Source: Paratrimastix pyriformis (taxonomy: Eukaryota; Preaxostyla; Paratrimastigidae). From it: a DNA stretch of 64,000 nucleotides. This document shows, in pieces, positions 40,451-49,798 of this stretch. The DNA lies in the NCBI GenBank assembly GCA_027972325.1, contig JAPMOS010000006.1, positions 1,021,593-1,085,592 on the forward strand, read 5' to 3'. A model generated the notes under the pieces. That model saw only the letters and a program-made list of their open reading frames with translations, was not told where the DNA came from and did not search any database. Position numbers and translations under genes: made by a program. Every line of letters starts with the position of its first letter. Position 1 is the first letter of the stretch.

Positions 40451-41298
40451 AGGTGAGTCGGCATGACATTATATCGAGTACCGACTATTTCAGAGCGCCC
40501 TTTTTTCGCACGGGGAGGTTTAACCAAGCATAGGGCAACACTTTTGGTGGGTCAGATTCACTGGCAAGTGAGTTTTTGGAGGGTGACCACTCGCCAGTGC
40601 GATCGAATTCCCTGGTGTGGCCTCGAGGGTGCGGATTCCTTTTGGGTGTTGCCCATCCTGAAGGTTATGTGTAATTTGGAACTATGGTCAAGTTGGATTA
40701 GGCGTTTGTTTTTTGACCGAGTTGTGGTGGGTTCGAATCCTGTCGGCGCTTGTATTTTCTCCGTTCAAAACGAAATCTCAAGATCGGCTCACAGAATCGG
40801 CGCGAAACTTCCTTCCCCCCAAGACGTATTGACCTGCGAGTGGGCATCGACTCTTTCAGACCCAACTCACGAACTCATCGTCAGAGGTGCGTGGATGATA
40901 TCGAATTTTTGTTGGCAGAGGACAATATGACCATACACTGTGCTATCAATTGGAGGTGTGCTACCAATTGATCCCACGCTAACTTCAGCCAACTCAACAG
41001 GATCATTTCTGAGATGACGTCGACCCAATGTCACCCTTCAAAAAGTGATCGAAGATGCTCAAAAAATGGTGGGATTGATCTGTGGGTGAAAGAAACTTGA
41101 CTTCCCTTGCTTCTGCTTTTCCGCGACCTTTTTCTGTGTGGTGGATGGCGTTCCGCCGCCTGAAAAACCACCACAAAAAAACAGCCAACCAAAACCAGGT
41201 TCGAGCCTCTCCGGAAATTTTAAAAATCTCTGGCATTTCCAGTGCCCCTGCTTCCTTTTTTCGCGATGGTCCCTTGGAGTTCTCTGTGAACGGCGTGC
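40451..41298. other. Spacer between element 1 and a LINE remnant
   Basis: Contains a tRNA-like A box/B box pair (40685-40696, 40730-40740) whose acceptor arms do not pair. No gene recognised. Confidence 0.4.
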
Positions 41299-41306
41299 TA
41301 CGATTG
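41299..41306. repeat. Probable target-site duplication of LINE remnant
   Basis: TACGATTG, repeated at 42611-42618. Confidence 0.65.
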
Positions 41307-42610
41307 TGTGTGTGTGTGTGTGTGTGATACTTCCCGGCTTACGCCGAGTCCGTTATCGGGCCGAAGCCCGCGGGTAACATAGACCTCCCGGTCCGCCCTC
41401 CCCGCGAGACAAGCTCGCAAGAAGGAACGCCCCAAGTGGTCCATGGGTCGGCTCGCGCCCACAAGGGGCGGTCACCGCCGACACTCGGACTACGTCCCTT
41501 CGTCCATCCCTTCCTCGTTCTTCTCGTTCTTCTTCCGTTGCTTGATCGCTACCAGCATAGTTCTCCGCAGTCCACCCAGTTCGCTCCCAATCTCCTTCTG
41601 GGTCTCTTCATCCACAATCCCCAGCTCTGCTGCCAGTCTGCAGTCATTCGCGTAGATTTCCCTAAGCCCGCACCGTCTTCGCAGTCTCCCAGCAACTTTC
41701 TTCACCACACCTTCTGAAATCCCCCTCCAGTTATAGAGCACTTCGCCCTCCTTCGGACGCCCCTCATAGTCAGCCTCCACTCTTCGCGCTCCCGCCTCCT
41801 TTCGCAACATGTTCTCCAATGCCCACAAGGGGGCTGGGTCCATCGGGAATCTCTCTCGGGCCCGCTGGTTCTCGAAGAGCAGAATGCCCACGTCAAACGG
41901 GGCCTTCCCCGCACCTTTCTCCCCGTCCGCCAGAAGCTCGGCAGCCAGAAGCTGAAGCCCCCTTCCTCAATGATAAACAGCTCCTTCAGTTGCATGTCCC
42001 CCCTCAGCGCCAAACCGACTCCATGCTGCGCCTTCACTCCCTGCACCGGCCGCGTCCGGTTTGGCTTGCCCACTCCGTACGGGACTATCGCGATACATCG
42101 GAAGGCTCTCTTCCCAGCTCTACCAATTGGGCTCTCCGCCCAATCGCCAATTGCCGTAAATAACCGGTCCATCTCCTCCTGTGGGTTGTATTCAGGGTTG
42201 GCAAAGATGAGGAGGTCGCGATTCTCCTTAAACAACCCGTAGCCATCCAGTCTTCCACCCAAAAACCAGTCATCCTTGCTGGGCGTTCTGAATTCAGGGA
42301 AGCTCAAATCGGCATTCCCAGGATGCGAGAATGCCATCGTTGTCAAACTGCCTGCTTGTCTGAGCAGAGAGGACACCACGTGGGGGGTCGTCCACTGGTT
42401 TCGCAGGGTGCTCTTGTGGGTCTGCCCTTCTGCCATCTCCGTACTCATCCCATCCACATATCGATCGCAGAGGTTCGCCACTTCTGTGGTGAACATTTCC
42501 CAGAAGCTGTCCCAGGTTCGGGCGCGGTACCAGCGCCCCCGCGATCGCTCGATGAGCTCCCAGAGTCTGTCCATCGCTATTTGCTTTTCTGTGGAGCAAT
42601 ACAGGATACT
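41307..42610 (-). mobile_element. 5'-truncated LINE with NPEY domain and (CA)n tail
   Basis: Reading right to left it starts inside the LINE C-terminal region and ends with a hairpin (41357-41370, CGGGC-TTCG-GCCCG), AAGTAT and a (CA)n tail (41307-41328), flanked by an 8-bp duplication TACGATTG. Its protein is related to the C-terminus of the long LINE at 16.7-18.8 kb but well diverged, so it is a different family. The tail and hairpin link it to the 1.4 kb retroposon. Confidence 0.85.
41490..42610 (-). pseudogene. LINE C-terminal NPEY domain, remnant
   Basis: Two frames (42655-41702 and 41891-41490) split by one frameshift near 41.9 kb. Conserved with the long LINE: SSLLRQAGSLTTMAFSHPGN, FLGGRLDGYG, FANPEYNPQEEMDRLF, RCIAIVPYG, ELFIIEE, WLPSFWRTG, GILLFEN, NDCRLAAELGIVDEETQKEI. 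Selection on this domain in two LINE families shows that it matters for these elements. Confidence 0.8.
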
Positions 42611-43036
42611 TACGATTGGAATCACTTGGTACGTTGACGAGGTCTGCCATCCCACTCAATTCAATCTCTTAACCTTTCCGCACTCCTCCTCTTCAGTCTT
42701 AGCGCATTTGGAGGCGCCATTCAGCTTAATGCGATTTATTTCCGCAATGCGGCCTCAACGGATGCTCAGCCATCACCATCGCTCTTACATCATCTACGAT
42801 CACCTGCGGCCAGCAGTGCCTCAATGTTGCTTGGTGCAAATACGCCGCATCTCTGGCAGTGGACTGCTGCACAGTGGTCGCGCACAACCAGTGCTTCTTC
42901 CCTGGGCTGGTCCACTTCCCGCGTTGACTTTCGTGTGATTTACTGGCTGGTCCGGATTTTGGCCAGGCACGCCTTGACCTCCGTGGAGAGCGTGAAGTAT
43001 TGAGCTGGGTCCGTGGCACGCGTTCTCCTCCATCTC
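42611..43036. other. Spacer between two LINEs
   Basis: Opens with the right copy of TACGATTG. No gene recognised. Confidence 0.4.
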
Positions 43037-43177
43037 TCCTCTCTCTCTCTCTCATATTCCGGAAAACCGAGCCACCAGGGCCCGTAAAAGGGGAACAAAG
43101 AGAGAAAAGAAATCACTTAAAATACCAACTGGTTGGCTCCGTCCCACTCAGTGCTCAGCCCGTAGCTCGTCGAGCCC

Positions 43178-46100
43178 TCAGGCGGCACCAGGAAGCAGCA
43201 GCTTCTTGTCGCAGTCGGTCTTGGCCACGCACGGCGGGCCTGGGTTGATGGCAAACGGGTTGCGGGTGTCGGCCAGTCTCCCGGAGGCAGTCTGGTACCA
43301 GAAGTCAGGCATCAGGGCAACGTAGTACATCAGAGTCACCGAGATCCTCGTGCACCACCAATGCTTCGAGAAGGCAACATGCATCTTGTTGCACTGGGCC
43401 TTGACCAGGTCGAGGAAACCCAATGCTTGGGGGCCCAGTTGGCCGAGGTTGGAAGCGCCGAAGGGGTGGAAGACAGCCTCAGGGTGGGACTCCTTCCAGA
43501 GCCTGTAGTCGCTCACCTTGCCGGCCTCCAGCAGACGCGGGACCTCGCCACGAATGGCTGCGTCCGCGTAGGTGGAAGCGAAGACATTGCCCACAGCCAC
43601 GTCGACGTAATGCCGGGTGAAAGTGTCAGGTGAGGCCTCCCCCTTCCCAGGGAGGGCAATGACCAGGTCAGGCTTCTTGTTGCGCTTGTCGGCCCGGACC
43701 ATGTGCTCCATCTTGACAGGCTGCCTGGTTGTCATGCACATCTGGTGGAGGATGGAGGTGATCGCGTTGTGGCGGTCGATCTCCAGCCCGAGCACAGCAC
43801 TCCCGCAGGACAGGTCGTGGCCTTCCTCGAGGGGATGATGGCAGACGGGGCAGTCGTGGCCGAAAAGGTCGTGGAGCTGACTCACCCGAGGAATGCCCAG
43901 GCGCAGAGCGATCGCGGTCCTGAAGATGTGGTCGTCCATGCGGAAGAGCGGAGCCGGGAAGCAGGTGAGCCATGCTGATGATGTGCTGTTGGCGGTGGTA
44001 GCCAGAACCTTCCGCAACAGGGGGCACGCGTCCTCGCAGAGACGCTCAGCGAGTGCCCGGGTGGACCGCTGGTAGAGAATGTGCTGGGCACCCTTGGCAG
44101 GCATGACGTCGGTGTCGCTCCGGAAGAGTTGTTGGTCAGCGGACGGGTTGAGGCCCATGCGACCGAGAGACTCCGATGCTTGCCCAAGAAAAGTGTGCTG
44201 GCGCAGATACTCGGACCCAGTGGTGACGGTTGCCAGCATCGCCCAGAGGTGCTGGCGGAGGAGGTCGGGGACCCCGGAGGTTGCTGTGAGGAGGGAGATG
44301 AGGGCCCCGGCGGTGCCCGCGTCCCTCGCCATGGCCATGGACAGCAGGCCAAGCCCCCCCAGCCGAAGAGGGACGTTGACCAGCGAGCGGGGGTATGACT
44401 CGGGAGAGAGGCAGAAGCGGTCGTTGAACAGCCTCCAGATGGCCTCATCAAAGGTCTCCACGAGCTTGGGCCCCCCGCCGATGGTGTATACGCAGCTGCA
44501 CCTCGTCACATGCATGACTTTCGGGATGATGCAGCTGCGAAGGACCAGCAACCAGGACTGCAGAGTCAGTTGGCCAACCTGCCTCGCGGCCTGGAGGGCC
44601 TCATCGTAGACCCGCTGAACCCCCCGGGCCACGAAGTCCTCGGGCCCAATGAAAGTCCCCATGAGGTCGAGGCCCTCGTCGGGACGTCGCAGGGGGACAG
44701 GCACTCCGTCGATCGAGAGAGGCTCCGCAGCAGGATCGTTGGCCCACAACCAGCACTTCTGGGTCCGCAGGCGGAGGCCGACCGGAGTGGCCACTCCTTG
44801 GAAGGCCTCGAGCTGTTTCACCAGTGCCGGAACAGAAGGGGCGATGAGGAACGCATCATCGTGGTAAGCGAGACATGCAACGACTCGGATGCCACGGAGG
44901 ATGACCGGGGCCGTCCCGCTACGCTCCACAGCCCGGAGTGCGGGATCGAGTGCCAGGCAGAAGGACTGGGAGGACAAGGGGTCACCTTGCCTCACGCCGG
45001 CCTTGTTGTCGATGACGACCCCCCGGTAGAGGAGCTGCTCGTTGTCGTAGAGTGCCCGCATGACGCCGCACAACTGGGGGCCCCAGGGCGCCGTGGCTGC
45101 CAGAACCGCGTCGCGCCGGACCGAGTTGAAAGCGGATGCCATATCAATGTGCATGACGCAGAGCGGCACGTGGTCCTCCATGGCTGCGGCAATGGCCCAG
45201 CCCAGGTAGGCCGAGATGAGGCCGACTGGGTCGGGCACCCCAATCCCCACTTGAGAAGGCGACAGAAGGCCGCGAGTGATGGGGAGGACCCGAATGGCGG
45301 AGAGCTTGGCGAAAAGCCGCTCCAAAGCCTCGCCCAGGGCAATTGGGCGAATGGATCCGCCATCCTTGGGGAGGGGGACCAGGCGGCTGCGGGCGAGGCT
45401 GGGGGGAACCCACCCGGAGCGAGCAAAAAATGTGAACAGCGAGGCCAAGGCCCCAGCAAGGGCCTCGTCACGCCGAATAGCACCTCTGAGCCACCCCGGC
45501 ATGATACCTGAGGGCCCCGGCGCCCCATTGTTGAGAGCGGCGGCCACCTTCGCCACTTCGGCCGCCTCGAAGTCCTGCCAGGCAGGGGCCTCGGGGTTGG
45601 GGTACAGGGCAAGCACCTCGGCGGGTGTGGGGGTCACCAGCGTGGTGTGCAGGCTCTGCAGCTTCTGTGGGAGGGTTGGGTCGTCAGGGACGGGCGGGGA
45701 GGTGAGGGCGCTGACTGCCGCAGCCAGTCGTCCATCGGCCACGGCCGCCTCGGCGAATCTGCGGCTGGACCCCTGGCCGCTTCCTCGTCGATGCGCCCGC
45801 TCGCGCCCGAACTCGTCCCAGATGCGCCCTTCCAGGCCCACGAGCGCGGCCTCGATGCGCTCGCGAACGTCGGGGGGCGGAGGGAGCTCAGCCACCACCA
45901 CTTGAAGTGCCTGAAACGCCTCGCGCAGGATGAAGGTGGCCTTCCTTGCTTGGGCGGGGTACAGGCGGCGGGGAGAACCCGCCGAGGTGGGGTGGGGCTG
46001 CCGCCAGGGGAACCTCCACCGCCGGAGGGGCTTCAACCCCGGGGACTGGCCGGGGCTGGGGGAGCTCGTCCGAAGCAGGGGCTGGCGCAGCGGGAGCCGA

Positions 46101-46297
46101 TGACGCTGGCAGGGCGCGCGGCGCAGCGACGGGTGCGGGTGCAGGAGCGGCAGCAGGGTGGGCGGCCTCCGTGGGAACGGAAGCCGGATCGAGTTGACCA
46201 AGAGGAATGCGGAGCGCTGCGGCAGGAAACTTGTGCTGCGCCCGCGGGAAGACCGAGCCAATCGTACGCGAGCCAAGCTCTTCCAGCTGAGCTGCAT
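43178..46297 (-). CDS. LINE reverse transcriptase with restriction-like endonuclease
   Basis: About 1039 codons, continuing the N-terminal frame after one frameshift near 45.95 kb (so its first codon is not a true start). RT motifs: RLVPLPKDGGSIRPIALGE, HIDMASAFNSV, GVRQGDPLSSQSF, CLAYHDDAFL with catalytic YHDD. C-terminal knuckle CPVCHHPLEEGHDLSC then DRHNAI, and a nuclease core RNKKPDLVI...HYVDVAV (the PD..D-type site of RLE elements). This design marks site-preferring early-branching LINEs. The frame is open for the whole RT and nuclease, so the copy is young. Confidence 0.9.
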   Translation of the reverse strand: MQLSWKSLARVRLARSSRGRSTSFLPQRSAFLLVNSIRLPFPRRPPTLLPLLHPHPSLRRAPCQRHRLPLRQPLLRTSSPSPGQSPGLKPLRRWRFPWRQPHPTSAGSPRRLYPAQARKATFILREAFQALQVVVAELPPPPDVRERIEAALVGLEGRIWDEFGRERAHRRGSGQGSSRRFAEAAVADGRLAAAVSALTSPPVPDDPTLPQKLQSLHTTLVTPTPAEVLALYPNPEAPAWQDFEAAEVAKVAAALNNGAPGPSGIMPGWLRGAIRRDEALAGALASLFTFFARSGWVPPSLARSRLVPLPKDGGSIRPIALGEALERLFAKLSAIRVLPITRGLLSPSQVGIGVPDPVGLISAYLGWAIAAAMEDHVPLCVMHIDMASAFNSVRRDAVLAATAPWGPQLCGVMRALYDNEQLLYRGVVIDNKAGVRQGDPLSSQSFCLALDPALRAVERSGTAPVILRGIRVVACLAYHDDAFLIAPSVPALVKQLEAFQGVATPVGLRLRTQKCWLWANDPAAEPLSIDGVPVPLRRPDEGLDLMGTFIGPEDFVARGVQRVYDEALQAARQVGQLTLQSWLLVLRSCIIPKVMHVTRCSCVYTIGGGPKLVETFDEAIWRLFNDRFCLSPESYPRSLVNVPLRLGGLGLLSMAMARDAGTAGALISLLTATSGVPDLLRQHLWAMLATVTTGSEYLRQHTFLGQASESLGRMGLNPSADQQLFRSDTDVMPAKGAQHILYQRSTRALAERLCEDACPLLRKVLATTANSTSSAWLTCFPAPLFRMDDHIFRTAIALRLGIPRVSQLHDLFGHDCPVCHHPLEEGHDLSCGSAVLGLEIDRHNAITSILHQMCMTTRQPVKMEHMVRADKRNKKPDLVIALPGKGEASPDTFTRHYVDVAVGNVFASTYADAAIRGEVPRLLEAGKVSDYRLWKESHPEAVFHPFGASNLGQLGPQALGFLDLVKAQCNKMHVAFSKHWWCTRISVTLMYYVALMPDFWYQTASGRLADTRNPFAINPGPPCVAKTDCDKKLLLPGAA

Positions 46298-46643
46298 GCG
46301 ACTTCTGAACGAAACCGGAGAGTCGCTCCCCCCGGAGGACGCTATCGCGTTGAGGTCGTTGGAGTTTGAGAAGGTCCAGAAGCTCAGTGGAACCAGAGAA
46401 TACAGTCAAGCGAACAATCGCAGCTGAAACGTTCTGCCGCACGTGATTCAGCTGTGAGGACGCAAGAGTCCGCCATTGCATCGGCGGAGCACCGGAGTGG
46501 GAATCAGCACGAATGGCACCAGCAGTAGAAACCAAGTGTGAATCCCTCACTGGTGATCCCTGAGAAGGTTCTGAGGTAGTCGGCGATGCCGGCTTCGAAG
46601 ATTTCGGTGAATGCTTGATCTCTTGTGAACGGGTGTTGACCAT
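45888..46643 (-). CDS. LINE N-terminal segment
   Basis: Starts at an ATG (46643, MVNTRSQEIKHSPKSSK). Ser/Pro/Ala-rich and without zinc fingers that I can see. After about 230 residues the frame runs out of sense where the RT frame (YPAQARKATFILREAFQALQ) begins, so one frameshift joins them. It probably binds nucleic acid, as in related elements, but no motif shows this. Confidence 0.6.
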   Translation of the reverse strand: MVNTRSQEIKHSPKSSKPASPTTSEPSQGSPVRDSHLVSTAGAIRADSHSGAPPMQWRTLASSQLNHVRQNVSAAIVRLTVFSGSTELLDLLKLQRPQRDSVLRGERLSGFVQKSHAAQLEELGSRTIGSVFPRAQHKFPAAALRIPLGQLDPASVPTEAAHPAAAPAPAPVAAPRALPASSAPAAPAPASDELPQPRPVPGVEAPPAVEVPLAAAPPHLGGFSPPPVPRPSKEGHLHPARGVSGTSSGGG

Positions 46644-46769
46644 CCAAAGAAAGCAAGAAGAGCAAACAGCAATGCTCTCCGAAAAAAAGCAAGGGTGGGT
46701 GACTTCGCGGTTGAGTCAAAACGCCTCCGCAAGCGGAAGCGAAAAAACAGCGATAGTCGACCTCACCCT

Positions 46770-47205
46770 GGCCTCTCTCTCTCTCTCTCTCTCTCCCCTC
46801 CCCCCCCCACACACACACCATCCCATCCCACCCCCACCCCCACCCCACCCCACCCGCGCCTCTGCCCTGCCCCTGCCCCTGCCCCTGCCCCTGCCCCTGC
46901 CCCTGCCCCTGCCCCTGCCCCTGCCCCTGCCCCTGCCCCTGCCCCTGCCCCTGCCCCTGCCCTGCCCCTGCCCCTGCCCTGCCCCTGCCCCTGCGCCCGC
47001 CCCTGCGCCCGCCCCTGCGCCCGCCCCCGCCCCCGCCCCGCCCCGCCCCGCCCCGCCCCACCGCCCCGCACGCTCCCACCACGCACGCTCCCACCACGCA
47101 CGCTCCCACCACGCACGCTCCCACCACCCCACCCACCCGACCCCACCCGACCCCACCCGACCCCACCGACCCCACACGACCCCACACGACCCCGCCCTTG
47201 AGCGC
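46770..47205. repeat. Low-complexity block: (TC)n, (CCCCTG)n, (CACGCTCCCAC)n, (CCGACCCCAC)n
   Basis: Successive tandem arrays: TC dinucleotides, C/A-rich, about 25 units of GCCCCT, GCCCGCCCCTGC, then ACCACGCACGCTCCC and ACCCGACCCC units. They create long spurious ORFs on both strands. Confidence 0.9.
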
Positions 47206-48055
47206 TCCACCACAACACGACCTCCAAGTCTAACCGTCTTCCCCCACCCACCCTCACCCTCCAGTCTCCTCATCCCCGCGGCCATTTGGACCCACCGGCT
47301 TCCGACATCGTGCGAGCCTCCTCATGCGGGCCCCCCCTTCCTTGATGGCACTCGCTTCGCCATGCCCGGTCCCCCCCCAGCACCGCCCGCGTTTCCAACA
47401 CCGGCTCCACCTGCCATCGCCGTGTCATCAACCACACCTGTGCACCATGCGCCTGTGGGCCTGCGGCGTGGTCCCAGTCAGCAGGCCCATTGGTTTCTTA
47501 CATGCTCCACACACATACCCGTCGTCAAGCCGCGCTGCCTCTTCGCCCGCTTCTTGGCGGTCGTCCTGACGTGGGGGACAAAGACACAAGCGCCCCGAGC
47601 CGCGCTCACCACCACCGTCACCGGGGCCGCCCTCCGGCAGCTGCAGCAGCAGCATGCGTCCCACCCCATGCCCGCTCCCCCTCGGCCATCTGGCTGCCCA
47701 CTACGCTGACGCCCCAGCTGCCCGCCCAGTGGCGCCTCGTCTGGGCTGCGGCACCTCCCACCCGGGGCCGCCCCGCCGAACTCCCGACGTGGTGCCACAG
47801 GATGTCATGACGCTGAATTGCACGATGCTCAGCCATTTGACGGCACAGGAGCAGACGGACGCAGGCTCACTGGTTGATGGGAAGAATGATGTCGTATCAC
47901 CCTCCTGTCCTCTCTCTGCGGTTGTTGTCTTTATGTCTCCCATAGTCCAGCTGGTTGATTGCTGGTTTTCTATACGTAAGACCAGGGGTTCAATTCCCCG
48001 AACTTCTGTTCGCTTTTTTTGCTGAGGAACAGCCTTGTAGGGGCACACCTTGGGA
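47206..48055. other. GC-rich host-like stretch, no firm gene
   Basis: A minus-strand fragment (DDGYVCGACKKPMGLLTGTT, then HRRMVHRC, 47428-47560) has a possible zinc-binding pattern but no start or partner exon. A tRNA-like A/B box pair sits at 47943-47998 right before the AT-rich block. No confident gene. Confidence 0.35.
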
Positions 48056-48059
48056 GTCT

Positions 48060-48890
48060 TGGCTAAAAATTTTTTCTAATTTTTTTTTTCCAAAAAATTT
48101 CATCAAGACTCTGGAGGATTAGCCAATTTCTCATTATTTTTTATCGAAAAGGAGCATTTTATTTTATCAGCTTTGAATGATTTAAGCATTAATTTTCTTG
48201 AGCTACAAACGTTATTTGAGGCAAAAATCGATTTCTTCAGAGCAAAATCTTTTTTCTCAATGTTTTTTAAGTAAAACGAGCATTTTATTTTTATCAGCTT
48301 AGAATGATTTAAGCATCATTTTTCTCGAGCTACAAACGAAATTAGAGGCAAAAAGCGAATTCTCCATGCATTTTCAATTTTTTTCCATTTTTTGTCCCAG
48401 AAATTTTTTTGCCATTTTTGTCAAATCAAACAATTCAATCGTCTTAAGCATCAAACGAAAGAGAATTCAATCAGAAACAGCTTCTCTCTTCATTCAAAAT
48501 AAAATTGTGACAAAAGTGCTTTTCAAAAGTGATCATTAAATAATGCATCAATCTTAAGTAATAATGCATTCTTTTTGATTGAATCAGCTCAAATAATTGA
48601 TTCTATGAAAATGGAAAAGTATGACAAAATGATAAAACAATATGAAATTTGATTTCAGCACCGAGTCCTTTAAAGCGAAAATTTCAATAGAGAGAACATG
48701 AATTGAAAGAGAAATCAATCAGATTTACCTTCTATTTCAAAGAGATAAAAAGCAGCATTTCATCATTTGAGCTATAAGGCTAATAAAGCGACATTTTGAT
48801 GAGCTACTGATGATATAATGAGGAATAATGCGCACTCATTATAATCACTGAATCAGTAAAGGTATTTTCAGAAAAATAGCTGTTTTTAAA
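48060..48890 (-). repeat. Stranded TIR-like AT-rich block
   Basis: 48235-48526 is the reverse complement of element 1's left TIR. A ~115-bp subunit is tandemly repeated at 48154-48268 and 48269-48380 (GAGCATTTTATTTTATCAGC, AATGATTTAAGCAT, GAGCTACAAACG). No genes. It is either the far end of a larger AT-rich element or a solo TIR. Confidence 0.75.
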
Positions 48891-48892
48891 AC

Positions 48893-48975
48893 CTGGGTGG
48901 GGTGGGGTGGGTGGGTGGGTGGGTGGGTGGGTGGGTGGGTGGGTGGGTGGGTGGGTGGGTGGGTGGGTGGGTGGG
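48893..48975. repeat. (GGGT)n tetranucleotide run
   Basis: About 20 units of GGGT after two GGGGT units, separating the AT-rich block from element 2. G-quadruplex potential. Confidence 0.9.
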
Positions 48976-49100
48976 CCGTATATAAAATATTGGGAAGTCC
49001 GCGTTTATATAAAATTTGCGGGTTTCGCGCGACTTCAAAAAAATCGGGGGTCTTCCCAGTTTCTCGATTTTGATATCAGTAACTTTGCGGTTGATATCAC

Positions 49101-49747
49101 TAGGTGGCCACCTACAAAGATGGCTCGACCTACTACTATATACTATTCGTTTTGGTGTAGGTGGCCACTTCCCATTTCGCGTTGATCGGCCTTCGCCGAC
49201 GCTTCCCGAGTAGGTGGCCACCTTGGTTCTCGTGTAGGTGGCCACTTCGTGTTCGGTGTAGGTGGCCACTTCCCATTTCGCGTTGATCGCCCCTTTACTA
49301 TCGTTATCTCCAGAACCCTTGCCGCTTCCCCCCGTCGGCAAGGGTCGAAAATGGCACACACGCCGAGGAGGGGCCGCAAGAGCGAGTAAGGGGTCTAGCG
49401 AAAGTGGCCACGTTGGAAGTCCGGGAAGACTTAAGAAATAATAGGTAGTATGGCGAGCCATCTTTTGGTAGTCAGTAGACCCCCCTCGGACGTTAAACTC
49501 AGACCCCGCGCATGTTGTAGGTGGCCACCAGCGTACCTGCCGCAAGAGCGACTAAGGGGGGTCCGGAGAGGCTAAAAAGGCAGAAGGGTCTCCGGAGGGG
49601 GGTCTAGCGATAGTGGCCACGTTCAATTTCCCAAGACTTCCTACGTGGCCACTCGTAGGAGATAGAGGGGGTCCGGACGTTACGGGGAAGGTGGCCACCT
49701 ACGCATGAGCGCGGCGATGGAAGTCTTGGGAATATGTAGCTGGCCAC
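49101..49747. promoter_or_regulatory. Cluster of GTGGCCAC palindromes, putative replication origin
   Basis: Exact GTGGCCAC occurs at 49104, 49161, 49214, 49238, 49262, 49404, 49521, 49613, 49645 and 49691, with a CTGGCCAC variant at 49740. Most are preceded by GTAG and followed by CTT or CCT; 49101-49114 is a perfect 14-bp palindrome TAGGTGGCCACCTA. Larger repeated phrases (CTTCCCATTTCGCGTTGATC twice; GGGGTCTAGCG twice; GGGGTCCGGACGTT) occur between them. The field ends about 50 bp from the helicase stop. The origin role is inferred from clustering and the neighbour. Confidence 0.5.
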
Positions 49748-49798
49748 TTGAGATAGAGGGGTCCGGACGTTTGGGAGAAGGTGTGACACCGGCGGCGG

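Larger units (their letters stand above)
43037..46760 (-). mobile_element. RLE-type (R2-like group) LINE, nearly full length
   Basis: Non-LTR element reading right to left: N-terminal Pro/Ala-rich part, RT, zinc knuckle and a restriction-like endonuclease at the C-terminus. Ends in the 3' block (GTTCCCCTTTTACGGGCCC; GGTTTTCCGGAATATGAGAG on the minus strand) and a (GA)n tail at 43037-43052. At least three dead fragments lie at 9.9, 10.9 and 11.1 kb. The 5' limit is uncertain. Confidence 0.85.

Noticed and set aside
40678-40750. tRNA gene
   Set aside because: A and B boxes fit, but acceptor and anticodon stems do not pair.
46716-47285. Gly/Arg- and Pro-rich ORFs on both strands
   Set aside because: Arise from the CCCCTG and related tandem repeats.
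47936-48007. tRNA gene
   Set aside because: Good T-arm but acceptor arms do not pair and the anticodon loop is too long.
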